Assembly (NCBI GenBank): GCA_050084515.1
Contig: CM114273.1
Span: 42,904,001-42,968,000, forward strand
Length of the DNA stretch: 64,000 bases
Direction: 5' to 3'
Source of the DNA: Blasia pusilla
Taxonomy: Eukaryota; Marchantiophyta; Marchantiopsida; Blasiales
In this document: positions 24,515 to 37,211 of the stretch, in pieces
Layout: each line of letters opens with the position of its first letter
Position numbering within the stretch: the first letter of the stretch is position 1
Notes under the pieces: model-generated
Databases searched by the model: none
What the model was told of the DNA's origin: nothing
Seen by the model: only the letters and a program-made list of their open reading frames with translations
Translations under genes and position numbers: made by a program

Positions 24515-26023
24515 GCCACTCTGCGTAAAACCTCTATAGCTACTCTCGGGTTCACCACCTCGCCTCTCAAAGTCCCGAACGGACGCAGTGATGACCCTCG
24601 TGCCCTTCTCACCCGATCACTCTTGCCTCGCGAGTAATCCCTCAATCACTCATCCCAAACATGCGGCACTCGATCTACACTCTCCCTCCCCGAGACATGT
24701 AACATGCGGCAATAAGCGACGTGGTGGGGCAAATCGACCAGACTATCATTTCATCGATAACCTACCCTCAACTCCGGACATCCCACATAGGTCTATGTCC
24801 CCTAAACCACAAACATAAATGATGCTCTCAGCATCCACACACCCAGTATCCCCAAATAAACTACCCAAATCCCAGAATCCCTCACACGTGCAGGGTAAAG
24901 GACCAAAATGGGTAACCTGAACACATGTCAATGTCGCTCCTCAGCAACTACAAATCTGGACCCCAAATCGGTCGTGGAGATAACTCCTCCAATCAGCAAG
25001 TCATACTCCTGCCGTAGTGACGTTGCTCAAAACTCCTCGATAGACGGTGCGGTTCCAACGGAACGGTGCAGCGTTGCAGGCGGCATAGAACGGCATAGAA
25101 CGGCACGACCCTCGATGATGGGATGCGGCACTCGGTGGCATATCCTCCTCAATCAACAATAAACCCACACTCTACTCCACAATGCTAGAGCGGCCACGAG
25201 CGGCACGGCGCGACAATCGGCGGCGCGTTGCGGCTACGGGCGTCACGGCACGGTACCCGATCGTCGTTGAGCGGCTACCAATCACAACATAGCAGCATGA
25301 AATCAAAACTCAAACACTATAACAAGAGGTTATATGCCATCACAGGTTGATGACGATGGCGGCCAAAACAAATTACGTGATGGCGACGCAAGTCCGAGAA
25401 TCAACGAACGTTGTGGAGGATCCTCCACTCCGTAACGACGGCAATGGCAACCAAGGGTGGACAACGGACGGTGGACCATTAACGGTGACGGTTGACCATT
25501 GATGGTGACGGCCGAACGGTGACGATGACGGTTGACCGTCGCTGGTGACCGTTGATGGTGACTATGACGGCGACGGCCGCCGCCGGTGTGGCGGCTAGAT
25601 TAGGGTTTGCACAATTTAACCCTAAAAGTAGCCTAGCAATGGCAGTTTTGCAAGATTGACCATAATTTTTTTTTCACAACTCCAAATTGCGCATTGTTTG
25701 TCGTAAAACGTGCATAGCTTCACGATCTACGCCAACATCAAAAGATATTTAGAATCAAACATTCCAGTAAAAACTGACGGGGATTGTCGTAAAGCCCAAT
25801 GTCTCTTTTTCCTACACAAAATTCGGCAGCGCTTCCGCGCTGATTCCTCCCAACAAAAATGTAAAACCTATAAAAATGCAAATCAGCAAGCGACATGGTG
25901 CTCCCAAAGCACCGGCATGGGGCAAACTGCCCCATACTTAATCCCTATCAAAAATTGGGTAGCGCTTCCGCGTGCCACTCTTCCACACAAAAAATCGGCA
26001 AATGCAAAGAACAATCCAAGCAA
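24515..26023 (-). other. element B 5' leader, GC-rich
   Basis: About 1.5 kb without a clear gene lies between the primer site and gag. It is rich in CGG/GAC repeats at 25040-25600 (GGCGACGGCCGCCGCCGG near 25570). It contains two copies of AGCGCTTCCGCG, near 25829 and 25961, the second being in the same setting after AAATTGGG or AAATTCGG. The same core occurs at about 50413 in the leader of another family member. A role in packaging or translation is possible but unproven. Confidence 0.5.
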
Positions 26024-26040
26024 CCCTTGCTCTGATGAGC
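26024..26040 (-). other. element B primer-binding-like site
   Basis: On the minus strand CTCATCAGAGCAAGGG shares ATCAGAGCAAGG with the primer site of element A. It lies about 105 bp inside X1, not directly after it, so the functional 5' LTR may include those 105 bp. Confidence 0.55.
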
Positions 26041-26145
26041 ACTCCCATGAGCCGTTGAACGGGGAACACGGTCCCCAACCAGCAAAAACAACGAGTGACT
26101 AGCGAGCTCCCCCATGAAGCTCTCTCACTCTCTCATTCTCTGTTT

Positions 26146-26660
26146 GTAAAGTGAGATCCAATCTCTCTCTATACAATCTCACACCATAGCTCTCAAAGGT
26201 GTGTTCTCTCTCTCATGTCAAACCAAACCCACTCTCCTAATGAGAGGCTTGGGTTACACTCACAAGGCAAGGGACCATAGCTCCGCCGCCTCATGCCAAG
26301 AGGTTCAACAAAGAGAGAATGAGTTCTCAAGCTCTCTCCTTGGGATATATACCCCTCCCCTCTGCCAAGCTCTCGCCATGGTAACCTATTCTCCCAAGTC
26401 ACCTCCTTGGCTCTTAACCTGATGTAGGAGGTCAAGGGCCACTTACCAATAATAGAAAGTCGATCAAATACTCAAAATGGTACTTACCTAAAATAGTAAG
26501 GTCCTCAATATGGCTCCAAATGAGCCAAAACGAAGGGGAAACCTGCTCTCTCAGGTTTCCCGGGGCCTCAGCAGGTCATCTTCGACCTCCTAGGCCTGTC
26601 CTCCACTACTCTTGAAGACGCTCTACTAGATCTGATCGATCTATCCTAAAGGACGTGACA
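26146..26660 (-). repeat. element B terminal block X1 (5' LTR core)
   Basis: 515 bp matching X2. On the minus strand it starts TGTCACGTCCTTTAGGATAG at the insertion boundary and ends at TTTACAAAC. GGATATATACCCC (plus strand, near 26341) is the TATA region. No Y sequence adjoins it on either side. Confidence 0.9.
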
Positions 26661-26664
26661 CAAG

Positions 26665-26925
26665 ATACATGAGATAAAGATGAGAGTGGGGCCATAGGTT
26701 AGTGAAAAGAAAGATAAGGATGAGGTTGAGGAAGATGAGGTTGGGACATTAGACTCCAAACGAGATTCTCTCATGCTATGAGAGTAGGACATGTGGCATA
26801 AGGATAGGTGGAGCTAATTTGTCTTCATTGTACCTATCTCTAAGTATATAAAGGAATAGGAGAGGCCTTGAGGGCATTCTACCTTTGAGCAACTCTAGAG
26901 TGGTTCCCTGAGTTGGAGAGTTACA
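26665..26925 (+). repeat. element A 3' LTR, right part
   Basis: It resumes the 5' LTR match at ATACATGAGATAAAGATGAG after the duplicated CAAG and runs to GAGAGTTACA. TATATAAAGG near 26848 matches the TATA region of the left LTR. Confidence 0.92.
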
Positions 26926-29900
26926 TAAAGCCATCACAATGCCATCACATCGCTGTATCCACGCAATGTTACTCTTCTTCTCCACGTTGTGCTCGTCGTA
27001 TTCTTCTTCTCCACATAGTATTGCTACCCTCCAAACATGAGTTTCTCCCACCCTATTTGTCTCCTCCTAAACCCTTCTCCAAACCTTTACTTAGTATATG
27101 TTAAAAAGCCCAAAACCAAAACCAGGTTTTCTTCTATTGTTCTTTAGATAAACGAGGCGTAACCTATGGGGCATCCATGGGACCCCATTTCCATGGGTTT
27201 GTCGGTTTCTGGTCCCTGGAATGAGAGCACGATATGGATGGCCTTAGGCCTCCTTTGCTCTCAGGTCCACAGGGAAGGTCAATGCAGTTTTGACACGTGG
27301 TGGACGGAAAGTGCCCAGCTGCACTCGTACTTGGCACACGCGATGAGGCTGGCCCACATGCGTCCACCTGGAATGAGAAACCTGGACTAGCCGCATTCTT
27401 TTCGATTCTCTCGAAAAGAATGCGACAGATTCTCGACGGCGATCCTCCGCCGTCTCTTCCCATCCGGACCAATGTCCGGGGAGAACCGGGGTTACTTGTT
27501 GACCTGGCCGAAAGAAATTTAGAATTGCCGATTCACTTTGCAAATCAACGGCCAAAAACCGGCAAAATACAGGGGTTCTTCTTTGTATTTGTATCTCTTT
27601 AGCCGGCCGGATTCAAGAAAATATCAAAAATTACCGTTCTGGTCTGTAGATACCGGAAATGTACCGGTTCTCGCCAAAAAACTACCCGGACCCTGATCCG
27701 GATCCCATCCCCACAGCCGTCGGAAAGTCCATCCGCCGACGGCTCTCGACGGTCACGCGGACGGCCCTGCGTACTCCTGTCGACCCCCCTCCCCACCCTA
27801 CGGCCCCTCCTCGCTGTCGCGCTCTGCGTGAGCCACCTACGAATTCCTCTGTCTATCTATCTCTCCCTCTTTCTTCCTTTTCTCTGCTGTAAGTCGAGGG
27901 AGGACACGTTCAAAGGGATCCCTTTTCTCTTCTGTAAGTTGAGGAGGACACGTCCGAAGAGAGAGAGTGAGTGGGTGAGAGGGGGATGGAGAAGCACAGT
28001 CCGCGCAGCGATGGTAGGGATTCATTCGCAGCGGAGCTGAGAGGGAGTGTGGGAGTATTTCGGAAGCCAAGTGAGTAGATGACAGTCGCCGGTTTTCTGG
28101 TGAGCTGAGTGGATTATGAATGTGCTTATCTATCTATCTATGTGTATCTATTTGTTTGTTGGTTTGGTTGGATGTATGTCGGGCATTGTGGGGATGAGAG
28201 CAGGAGGTGTGAGGCGTGTGGGTGTGGTGGGCGAATGCGCAGGAGTTGAGAGCAGTGACGATTGGGGGTGTTTGAATTGAGGGGATTGGGGGTGGAGTTC
28301 GGTGGGAGAAGCAGGAGGAGATTTGGTTTGAAGGGCTCGAGATCAGCCGCTGTCTGAGGCGAGAGCGCTGAGAGGCGGAGATTGCATGGCGGAGGTTCGA
28401 GGGGTGTGGGTGGTAAGTGAGTGCGCTGGAGTTGAGAGCAGAGGGGAAATTGATGCCTGTGCAGTTCGGGTATCCAGGAATTCGGAGAATTTGGGTGGAG
28501 TTCGGTGCTAGCAGCAGGAGAGGATTTGGTTTGAAGCGCTAGAGATCAGCTGCTTTCGAGAGCGCTGAGCTCTGAGCTCTGGTCATCGTGTGGCGAGGGT
28601 GCGCGGTGGAAAGGCGGAGTAGCAGCGGGGTGGAATTGGAGTTGGTGAGTTTCAAATCAAAATCAAACTAATATTCTCAGTGGTGTGGTGATTCCAGAAG
28701 CAGCGCTCAGTGCACAGAAGCCTGATCTCAGATAACGGTGGCCTCGGGAGGTTCAGGACCGGAGAGGCTCAACAGAGTCCATCACCGTCAAATATATTGT
28801 CCCCAACGTCCTTTGTTTTGTTGGGTTGTGGTGATTCCAGGAGCTCCAGAATTTGATGGGTTTCAAAGGGCCGCCAAAGGCTTAACGTCGTAGACAATTT
28901 CGCATTCCAGATATTCAGCACTAGACAGAGAGTGAACGGTGACACACGAGAATTGTAGAGAATACTCCTTTATGCGTTAACACAACAACTTAAGGTGCTG
29001 AAATCTGCTGTGGCTATTTCAGGTGCAGATGATTGGTATTGTGACGAGGAGTTGCTTTCCAATCAGTGTTCGTGAAATTCTTGGCATAACCAACAATTAT
29101 CCTCAGAGAGGAGCAACATAAGCACCCGTGTATCTAAATTACATCCTGTTACTGTACTCTTTTGGTCCATTGGGATCCCTGGAGCAGAGGGTTTGTAGAC
29201 GGACGGCTCATATTTGGACAGAGATGCGACTCTGAGGCAGAGCTTGAGAGATTGCAAGGGCAAGAGAATTTGGTGCAGATACTCTTACATTTGCATGATT
29301 TGTATTGCTCAGTTGGAGACACACTCACTTATAAAGTGGTGAAGTATTCAGTGGGCTGTGGTAGACTAGAAGCACAGAAGACACTGCAGCAAATCGGGTT
29401 CTCGACTCGTACAAAGTTCTGTGCTTCATCCTCTCGCTTCTTCGTGATGAGGGCTGCCCAATGAAGCAAAGGAACGTTGGGCGCTGGCTGGTGACACGGG
29501 AGCAGAAGTTACGTTCTCTTATTCTCTCTCGCCACTCCCAATCATCTCAGTTGTGCCTCAGTTCTCTGCCGCGTCCCAGACCGGAGATCTTCTGCAAAGA
29601 GTTTTCATTTCAAGACCAGAGCAGATGCAGAATGTAGCTTTGTACTCATCTCCCAAAAAGAAATATTGCATGCATTTAGGTGCTTTTGGGAGTCATTTTT
29701 TACCGTCGTGTCCAAGCTGCGCCGTCAGGGTGCAACGTCATATGTTTCTGCCTTTGTGGTGATGGCTGGCTATTAATCGATGTCCGGGGAAACGTTCCAG
29801 TTTTCCACTCACTAATTTGTCGAATACTCAAGACTACTGTAAGAGGCTTTCATCGCCAAGATCACTTTGTTTGGGTGCAACTCATGAATTCGCAGTCTAC

Positions 29901-30024
29901 GAAGGCATAGAGGGACTCTGAAGCTCGACTTCCATTTTACTGTTCATCAACCCTTTCCAGCGTCAGTTATATTCCCTTCAGGGAATTGTGCTGCGGTTTT
30001 GTGGGTTAATTAGAAACTATAGAC
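26926..30024. other. upstream region of the SLC25 gene, with an imperfect duplication
   Basis: No protein gene recognised. 28200-28375 and 28396-28570 are imperfect copies: both contain GAGTTGAGAGCAG, GGGTGGAGTTCGGTG, GGATTTGGTTTGAAG-type sequence and GAGAGCGCTGAG. TCTCTTCTGTAAGT/TCTCTGCTGTAAGT with GAGGAGGACACG also occurs twice (27880-27955). Purine/GT-rich sequence and a possible donor (TTGGTGAGTTT near 28645) would fit a spliced 5' leader of the carrier gene, but no transcript boundary can be set. Confidence 0.4.
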
Positions 30025-33000
30025 ATGGGTCTTGGAAGAATTCACCGGGGGGATGATGAAAGGACATCCGCAGCCGGGGTCAACTCATGGAAGAGGGTTA
30101 CTGATATTGATACGTCCCCGGTAAGAAAAATGTTAGACAGCGTTGTGAAAAATGTGCAAACTGGGTTAGGTGCAGGAGTTCAAGGCAATAGACCTTTTCG
30201 CCACTTGAATTCTCCGAACTTGAAAATATCTTTCATTTCACTACCCCTATCGTCATCGACAGTCATCTCAGTCGAAACTGAAAGCCCAGCTGGTAAGTTT
30301 CCTTGGAGATCGGGCTGGAGAATGTCGCTACCTTTATTTGGGGACCCAGCTGAAGCAGAGACGGCTCTAAATCATGTGTACGCGGGTACTGTGGCAAGGA
30401 CAGTGTCCCAGGTACAACAACAACAACTACTACTATACTGGGATCACTTATTAAAATGTTCACTACAAGACCTTCAATATTCATAGATCACTGAAGAATT
30501 TTTTACACTCATATGCTTGGTGTGCTCATACAAATATCTTGTGTGATGCTCATAAGTCACACAAGGTATTTATACGAGCACATGCGTAGTGTCCCAAGCA
30601 CTACTTCTACCACTACTGACTAGGATCAACACTTCTATCGCCCACTTTTTACAGTGTTCACTGCAAGAGTATAGAGCTTCCCACAAGATATATGTACGAG
30701 CGCATACTCAGGAGAGAAAGCAGAAGTTGGTCCAGTGCAGTTGAAATGGGTGTGGTGAGTGTGAGTGTGGTGAGGGATTCGAGTTGATCTCTCAAAGAGC
30801 ATTTACGATTGCAGGTCGGCATCCATCCAGTGGATACAGTAAAGACTAGGTTACAAATAAGGGATCCACCCAAGCAGTTGCGAAAGTGGAAGAAGGGCAT
30901 ATCTGCCAATGCCATTGGTTTGGGTCCAGTGGGCATAGACAATTGGTTGTTGAAGGGGCCAGGAGATTTGTACCGAGGGGTGACAGGAGCTATACTAGGC
31001 ACTGTGCCCAACGCCCTCCTTTACTTCGCTGCATATGAAGGTATCAACCCTGAACAATGAAACACTTTTAATGGTTGCCGCTGGGCTGTGCATTTCTGGA
31101 GTGTTGCCTTTCACGCACTCCAGGTGGGTGCAAAAGGGGAACAATCTCACATTTCTGAGTGCATATGTGCCCACAGTATCAAAGAGGAAGCTCGAGAAGA
31201 TCTTACCACGAAAATGGGATGGTTTAGTTCATGTTGCTTCAGCATCTATCGGTACAATTGTTGCATCCATAGTTCGGGTAATATTCTGCCTTCAGAAGAT
31301 ACTGCTTGATTACTTCCTGATCCTTAGTTAATACTCAGGGTTTGGAAGAAACTGTGAAAGTTCAAAAGTTCAAAATCAGAGGCAGGTGCCTAGGGCTGAC
31401 AACTGATAAAGTATGGCATCTCTCTGTAGGTACCTGCAGATACTTTGAAACATAGGGTGCAAGCCTACATGCATTCAAATGGTGATACTAAGCTTCCTGA
31501 CCACCTACTACTGATAGGGTTGATTTGAGTGTCTCAAGTTTGTTTTAATAGATTTGGTCAAATTAAAATGTTTCTCTCTCAAAATGTGGGTCTATGGTTG
31601 CAAGGTTACCACAGCACCACTCGATGAGTAGTCTCTCTCAAAAGTTTTCTTTGGGACCTCTGAGTAGTATTCCAGTCAGATGATGAGGTCTTCACTCATT
31701 GAGCCGTCCTTCACACATGGCAATGCAGTTTTTGAAGCATTTAGATCGGTGGTGGCTACTGAAGGGATCGGTGGTCTTTACAGAGGCTTCTGGCCAACAC
31801 TCATGCGAGATGTTCCTGAGATAGCAATACAGGTGATTGTTTTCAATGTATTGCTCCTTGTCGTTTCTAATGGGTGTGATGGAATCTTGATCAAATAACG
31901 TGGGTTTTGTGAAGCTTTAGCCTATGGCTACTACATATAGTAACGTCAGTTTCCCCTGCTGTTCAGCCAGAGACCATTGGGATGGAAGGCCAAAGCTCTC
32001 ACAAACCACAGTGAATGAAAGCTATATTGCTCAATTCTTCCAGAAAGAGCTAGGTCTTTCATGGGAATTGTTGAGTTTGTTCTGTGTTTTATGCATTGAC
32101 CTAGTAACCAGGCTGGAAAGGTTATTGTAGGCTTGTACTTATGTCAGAGACTTGTGTTGATTCACGTAGAATCTACGAATGACAATTGGTGTAACTTTCA
32201 CCATCACTTCCAAAAAATCCTTAAGATTAGGGTTAGACCTTTTTGTATATTGTGTGCAGATACTCACTTATAGGGATATTTATGGACTTTTGCAGTTTAG
32301 TGTATATGAGAAGTTAAGGAGCTATACAACTAAAAAGCGCCGAGTGACAAAGCTCACGTAAGCAGCCTTTCACAAGATTTGTTGGGAGTTTTTCCCCTTG
32401 AAACTTCCCTTTCTTTTAAGCTTAGATGCTATTCTCTGGAAATAACACGAAGGGATATAGATTGGTTTGTGCTTTCTTCTTTTTGGGCTATTGTAAATGA
32501 AAGCTATCTTCCTCTTACGTAACTTCTAGGAAGCACGACAAAGACAGCAACCATGACTCTGGGAACAGTGTAATAGGAAAGAAATTTGGGGTGAGATGTG
32601 ATGAGTATTCGGTGGATCAGTTACTGAATTGAATCACAAAGCAACGACAGTGGTGTGTTGGGATATTATAGGTTGTTACGTGCTCCTATCTGGGAGAGCC
32701 TAGGGATGCTGCTATGTTCATATGACAGTCGATTTGTTGTGATGAGTAGTTTGGGACTGATTAGACATTATGCTAGAAGACTAGACCAAAATTTAAGATA
32801 GATTGAACGATATTGTTCCTGCAGTACTCCAGAGCACTTGTTGTTGGGAGCGTTTGCGGGTGCTATTGCTGCTACATGCACCATGCCAGTAAGAATTGCT
32901 GAACTTGATGCTTTTTCTTTCACTTGTGTGGATGATGGGATTGTGCTCCTGACACGTCACTCCACCTTGTGTCGAATCTTCTCGCTTTGTTGTTCCATAA

Positions 33001-33973
33001 CTTGAGATCCCATAGCTTTGTGGAAAGTGTCGTGACAAAATCTTGGTAATTTCTATTTGAAGGCTTGCTATTATGATTAGTTCATGTATCTGACAGAATC
33101 TCTACTGGGTGTGGCGTGGTAGCTTGATCTAGTTAAAACTCGCCAACAATGTGGAATGTCGGAGAGCATTCCCACCATTGTGCTTTCAGTCCTCCACGAG
33201 AAGGGCTTAAGGGGCTTGTTCACTGGTCTGGTAAGTTATCTATTTCAATTTTCTTGCAGACCTGGTGCTGATGGTTCTGTCCGTTTCGTCATAATAAGTA
33301 GCTGCTGCAGATTTAATTGCCAGAGTTTCTTCGCTCCATAGCCTGGATTGTGGACCTACCAACTTTTTGCAGTTAGTAAATCATACCTGGAATACTCTCA
33401 TTGGATTGGAATTCAGGTTTAAGGTGGAGCCGTCAAACATAGCGATAATCACAGAGCAGGAATCCACTGTCCTCTCTCTAGAATCAAACCTCATTTGGCA
33501 AATTTGTTCGTCATCACCATATGGTCACTGTACGAAAGCCCTATGTTAATGCCAACGCACTGAGAATGGTTTATTCACGAGGAGCCGAGTAACAATTTCA
33601 TGACGCTCCTTTCGATGGTGATGCAGGGGTCACGGATGCTGCATGTGTCCCTAATGTCAGCTCTCTTCTTCAGTCTTTTTGAGTACTGCAAGCTGGTATA
33701 GTGCAAGACACCTGCTCTCCTCTCTTCTCTTGTCTTCACTTCCTGTCCATGCCACCATCAACTAAGATTGGGAGTGCAATGCAGCTGGAGAGAGAGAGGT
33801 CAATCACACAGAAAATTTAGTTGTAGTTGATTGGTATAATCTAACTATGAGCAGGTTATGCCCTACAGGTACTCAAGCCGGACAGGGATCCGGAAGACAA
33901 ACTTTTCTTACCAAAGATTTGGATCAAGAGACGCGTCAAGATCTGGAAGAGGCAATTTGTGTATACTGGATAG
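30025..33973 (+). CDS. mitochondrial carrier (SLC25) family protein, 10 exons, 425 aa
   Basis: Ten exons join in phase with GT-AG introns: 30025-30411, 30815-31040, 31177-31277, 31430-31481, 31729-31832, 32296-32357, 32825-32888, 33123-33230, 33627-33695 and 33869-33973. The start is the first ATG after an in-frame TAA (30007). Three carrier signatures are present: HPVDTVKTR (repeat 1), VPADTLKHR (repeat 2) and MPLDLVKTR (repeat 3), each with downstream G-x-YRG/LFTG helices. It should be a six-helix inner-membrane (or plastid-envelope) transporter. An N-terminal extension of about 115 residues precedes helix 1, longer than minimal carriers, and could hold a targeting sequence. The C-terminus is basic (WIKRRVKIWKRQ). 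The general look is closest to S-adenosylmethionine-type carriers, but the substrate is inference. Confidence 0.85.
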
Positions 33974-34121
33974 TGGCCTGATCCACTACATTGGTGAAGA
34001 GCCGGATCTGCATAGAGCCAAGAAGAGACCATTATAAGTCATCACGTAAGGCGACCTCCTCTCGCAATTGAAACCTCCCCCGTCCGCCATATCTAGCATC
34101 TACTTCCCTCACCTCATCTTC

Positions 34122-34419
34122 AGAAACACCGCTGCAAGTACAACTGCATCTTGTGGCTAACAAAGTACACCTTATTTTGCGTTGCGTTGAGCAGGATGGC
34201 AGCCAATCTCACCCTCTGCATTCGTAGAGAGTAAGGATGCCATAAGATTTTCGTGCCTGGAGTCGCCGCAAGAAACACCGCTACAAGTACAACTGCATCT
34301 TGTGGCTAACAAAGTACACCTTATTTTGCGTTGCGTTGAGCAGGATGGCAGCCAATTTAACCCTCTGCATTCGTGGAGAGTAAGGCTGCCATAAGATTTT
34401 CGTGCCTGGAGTCGCCGCA
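34122..34419. repeat. 149-bp tandem duplication downstream of the carrier gene
   Basis: Copy 1 (34122-34270) and copy 2 (34271-34419) both run from AGAAACACCGCT to GGAGTCGCCGCA with a few substitutions. They lie 150-450 bp after the carrier stop codon, so probably in or near its 3' UTR. Copies nearly alike suggest a recent event. Confidence 0.85.
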
Positions 34420-37211
34420 ACGGATGGACCTTGCAAAAGCGGTGAGGAAAGAAATCTGCATGCGTCGGAGCTTCAGGGGTAGTGAGTCTCTGTTCGTGTG
34501 CAGAATTTGCAGGCACACAGTTCTTCATCCCTCGTGAACTGTGACGAGCACATGGCAATTGCTCGGAAGGCCTTCTGAATCACTGCAAAATGTTTTGCAA
34601 AGAGCACTTCGAATTGACTGATGTACATTATATTATGACTGTCTCATAAAAAGTTACTAGTGTGAAGATAATAATAATGATCATGTTGCATACGAAAAAG
34701 AAATCATTTTCTCACTGCCCATACAATTTCCAGTTTGTCGGTTGCCAAATGTCATGGAGAGAAACATTTTATTGTTGTCAGATTGTCAAGTTGTTTGCTA
34801 ATCTAGAAGACATGGTCTACAATATTATGGGGGAGTTACGCAATTTCTGCTACGTGGTTGATTTACGACATCCAATTTTGTTTTCGTTTTGTTTTTCAAA
34901 AGTTTTTTTGGTTTTCCTTTTAGACTTTAGAAGGTTTTGAATTTTCATAAGTAGTTAAATATATCTTTTAGCATTTTAACATAAAAACGCAAAGATTCCA
35001 TTATTTTGTTTTCTAGGAGACTTGAAAAGGGTTTGAATTTCCATAAATGATAAAATCATAAGATTATATTATGTTGAAAATTTTGGATTCATTTTTTTAT
35101 TTCCTTATTTCTTGAAACTTGGGGCATTTCGAACCAATAAAATTATCTAAAATTGATTCAAAATGATGTTTGGAACTTGGCATACTCGACCAATAAAATT
35201 ATTTGAAATTGATTTAAAATGATGTTCGACACTATTGTTCATTACTTTAGGAAATAATTTAAACCCGTGGCTTATTCTAATAGTATCATAAAATACTTGC
35301 ACCCAAAAATTTCTGAATTTTAAGTAGTAGGTAAATATGGAATTTGAGGAGTGGTTTTTTTTTCATGTGATTAGCATAAAACTAGATAAAGGTAACGAGG
35401 AAGTGATAAGAAGTTCACAAGAATTTTTCACTCCTAATTTGGAATTTTAAACTTGCTATGTGGCTCCGAATAACACCAATTTTTCTTTTGGTAGTTGTGT
35501 CAATGTTATCTGTATCAACCAATAAGCCATAGTTGACAATTGCATTCTTCTTCTTTTGTTTTAAATCCTACGGCTTTTCTTTGCATAGTGAATTTTAGTA
35601 TTATTTTACAAGTCAATGACAAATGTTTGTAGCATGATAATGCAATTCTAATATATGATGGGCCTCTTATATTCCTCCCTTCCAAAGGAAAGGCCCACTT
35701 TGCTCGGTGAGATGGAGGTACCATTAAAAACTAACATGATAATACATGCTAAGAGAGATGTGGATTTAAGTTTATTTCTCTAATCTTTAGAGTAGATGAC
35801 ATGTTATATTAGCTCAAAATGTGATCAATTGTGTTTAGTATTATTTGATAATTTTTAGTGACGAAAAATATATATTATCATTGGAGTGACTTCTTGATTT
35901 GTAAACACTTGCTTAATTCGTGACAATTAGACAGCAATAATGTTTTTTATATTATGGGCAACAAGAATTTTTGTTAATTTGTGTGAGACGTAGTTAGCCT
36001 TTTCAATCCCGTGCATGGCACGTGCTACACATTCGTGATTGTAAAAATGCGTAACCTTTTTAGAAACCACATGCATCCCTAATATCACCAATTAAAAACC
36101 TTTCTGATATATGAATTTGCAATACTTATTTTATTAAGAATTCATAAAAGTGGTAAAATCCACTCCAAGAGAATACTATATGAATTCTTATGAACTTTTT
36201 ATGAACTACTTTCATCCAACCCCAAAAGATTTCAAGGCCTTCTTTCATCTTTCCATCTCACCTCACATTCACCGACAATTTGATTTGGCTTCCTCATTCT
36301 TAAATAATCCCTCCCATCGGGATCGGAGGGCTTGCTATATTTTGGGCTTTGTCAATAGCTCAAAGGTAATTTTCAGTGAATCGAATGAAGATAAGCAATG
36401 CCTATCACATTGCACTTCAAAAAGTTATATACTTATTGGGACTAGTCCAAAGTGAAAATTCACACTCACATGCAAGGGAAAATTCACAAGTCTCTTCGCA
36501 ACTATTTATTAAAAAAATTCTTGTAGAAAACATTTCAATGGTAAATGTACTTTTTTAAGCTTTGTACTCAACCATGTGGTCTTAACAAATCAGCAAACCA
36601 TCCCTACACTACTACTAACCTAGTGTAATTTAAAAAGGATTATACCCCAAAATATTAAAAAATAGTTATTTCAAGTTTCAAAAGAATCACTCACTTTAAA
36701 ATTTACAACAAATTTAAGAAAATGAAAAAAGATGACTAGTCAAACAACTGGAGATTGCTTTTTTAATTTCGTCCTCGCTGTGACACGTGTGCACTGAAGA
36801 ATATATTTTTACATTATGAAAATATTCTGGGAATTTTTTTACGGGCACGTTACTGGTTTAGTTAAATAAATATGATTAATCCACGCCAACAGTGACCGGT
36901 TTGTGACCGTCTGTCTCCGAAGTCGGGGATCAAGCTTCTTCCTTTGGTTCGAGTGTCGTCGCAGAACAGGCGAAGCCAAACTTCATAAGAAGCGAGGATT
37001 TAGCTATTGACAGATGGATTTGAGGACTAAGCTTTTTGCGGAGTAATCTAGCGTCGTAAGCGCAGTTCGCGTGTAGTAATTCAGATCTTGTTTCTTCGTC
37101 CAGCAATTGACCACCTTCTCAGGTTTAGACACTGCGTTCTCCAGTTATAAAGTGACACAGAAGCACTTCGCGCACGGATGTCGTTGGAGAGGAGGCGAAG
37201 ACGAAGGATTA
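34420..37211. other. AT-rich intergenic region
   Basis: No gene, RNA or element identified. Composition is strongly AT-rich from 34600 to 36880, then less so close to the 3' end of the neighbouring minus-strand gene (its 3' UTR is likely within 36900-37211). CAATAAAATTATCTAAAATTGATT-like sequence recurs near 35135 and 35190. Confidence 0.45.

Larger units (their letters stand above)
16421..26660 (-). mobile_element. element B: gypsy retrotransposon with DNMT and PHD modules
   Basis: It is inserted in the 3' LTR of element A with a CAAG duplication; its termini are TGTC and GACA. On the minus strand it runs terminal block X1 (26660-26146), primer site, GC-rich leader, gag with zinc knuckles, protease, cytosine methyltransferase, RT, RNase H, integrase and PHD finger. 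It ends with a purine tract and Y1-X2-Y2. At 10.24 kb it is long for a gypsy element because of the extra domains. Several stops and an RT active-site change (YIND) show that this copy is inactive. Confidence 0.92.

Noticed and set aside
29162-29464. 100-codon open frame upstream of the carrier gene
   Set aside because: No similarity or motif recognised; it lies in the likely leader or promoter region and may be chance or an upstream ORF.
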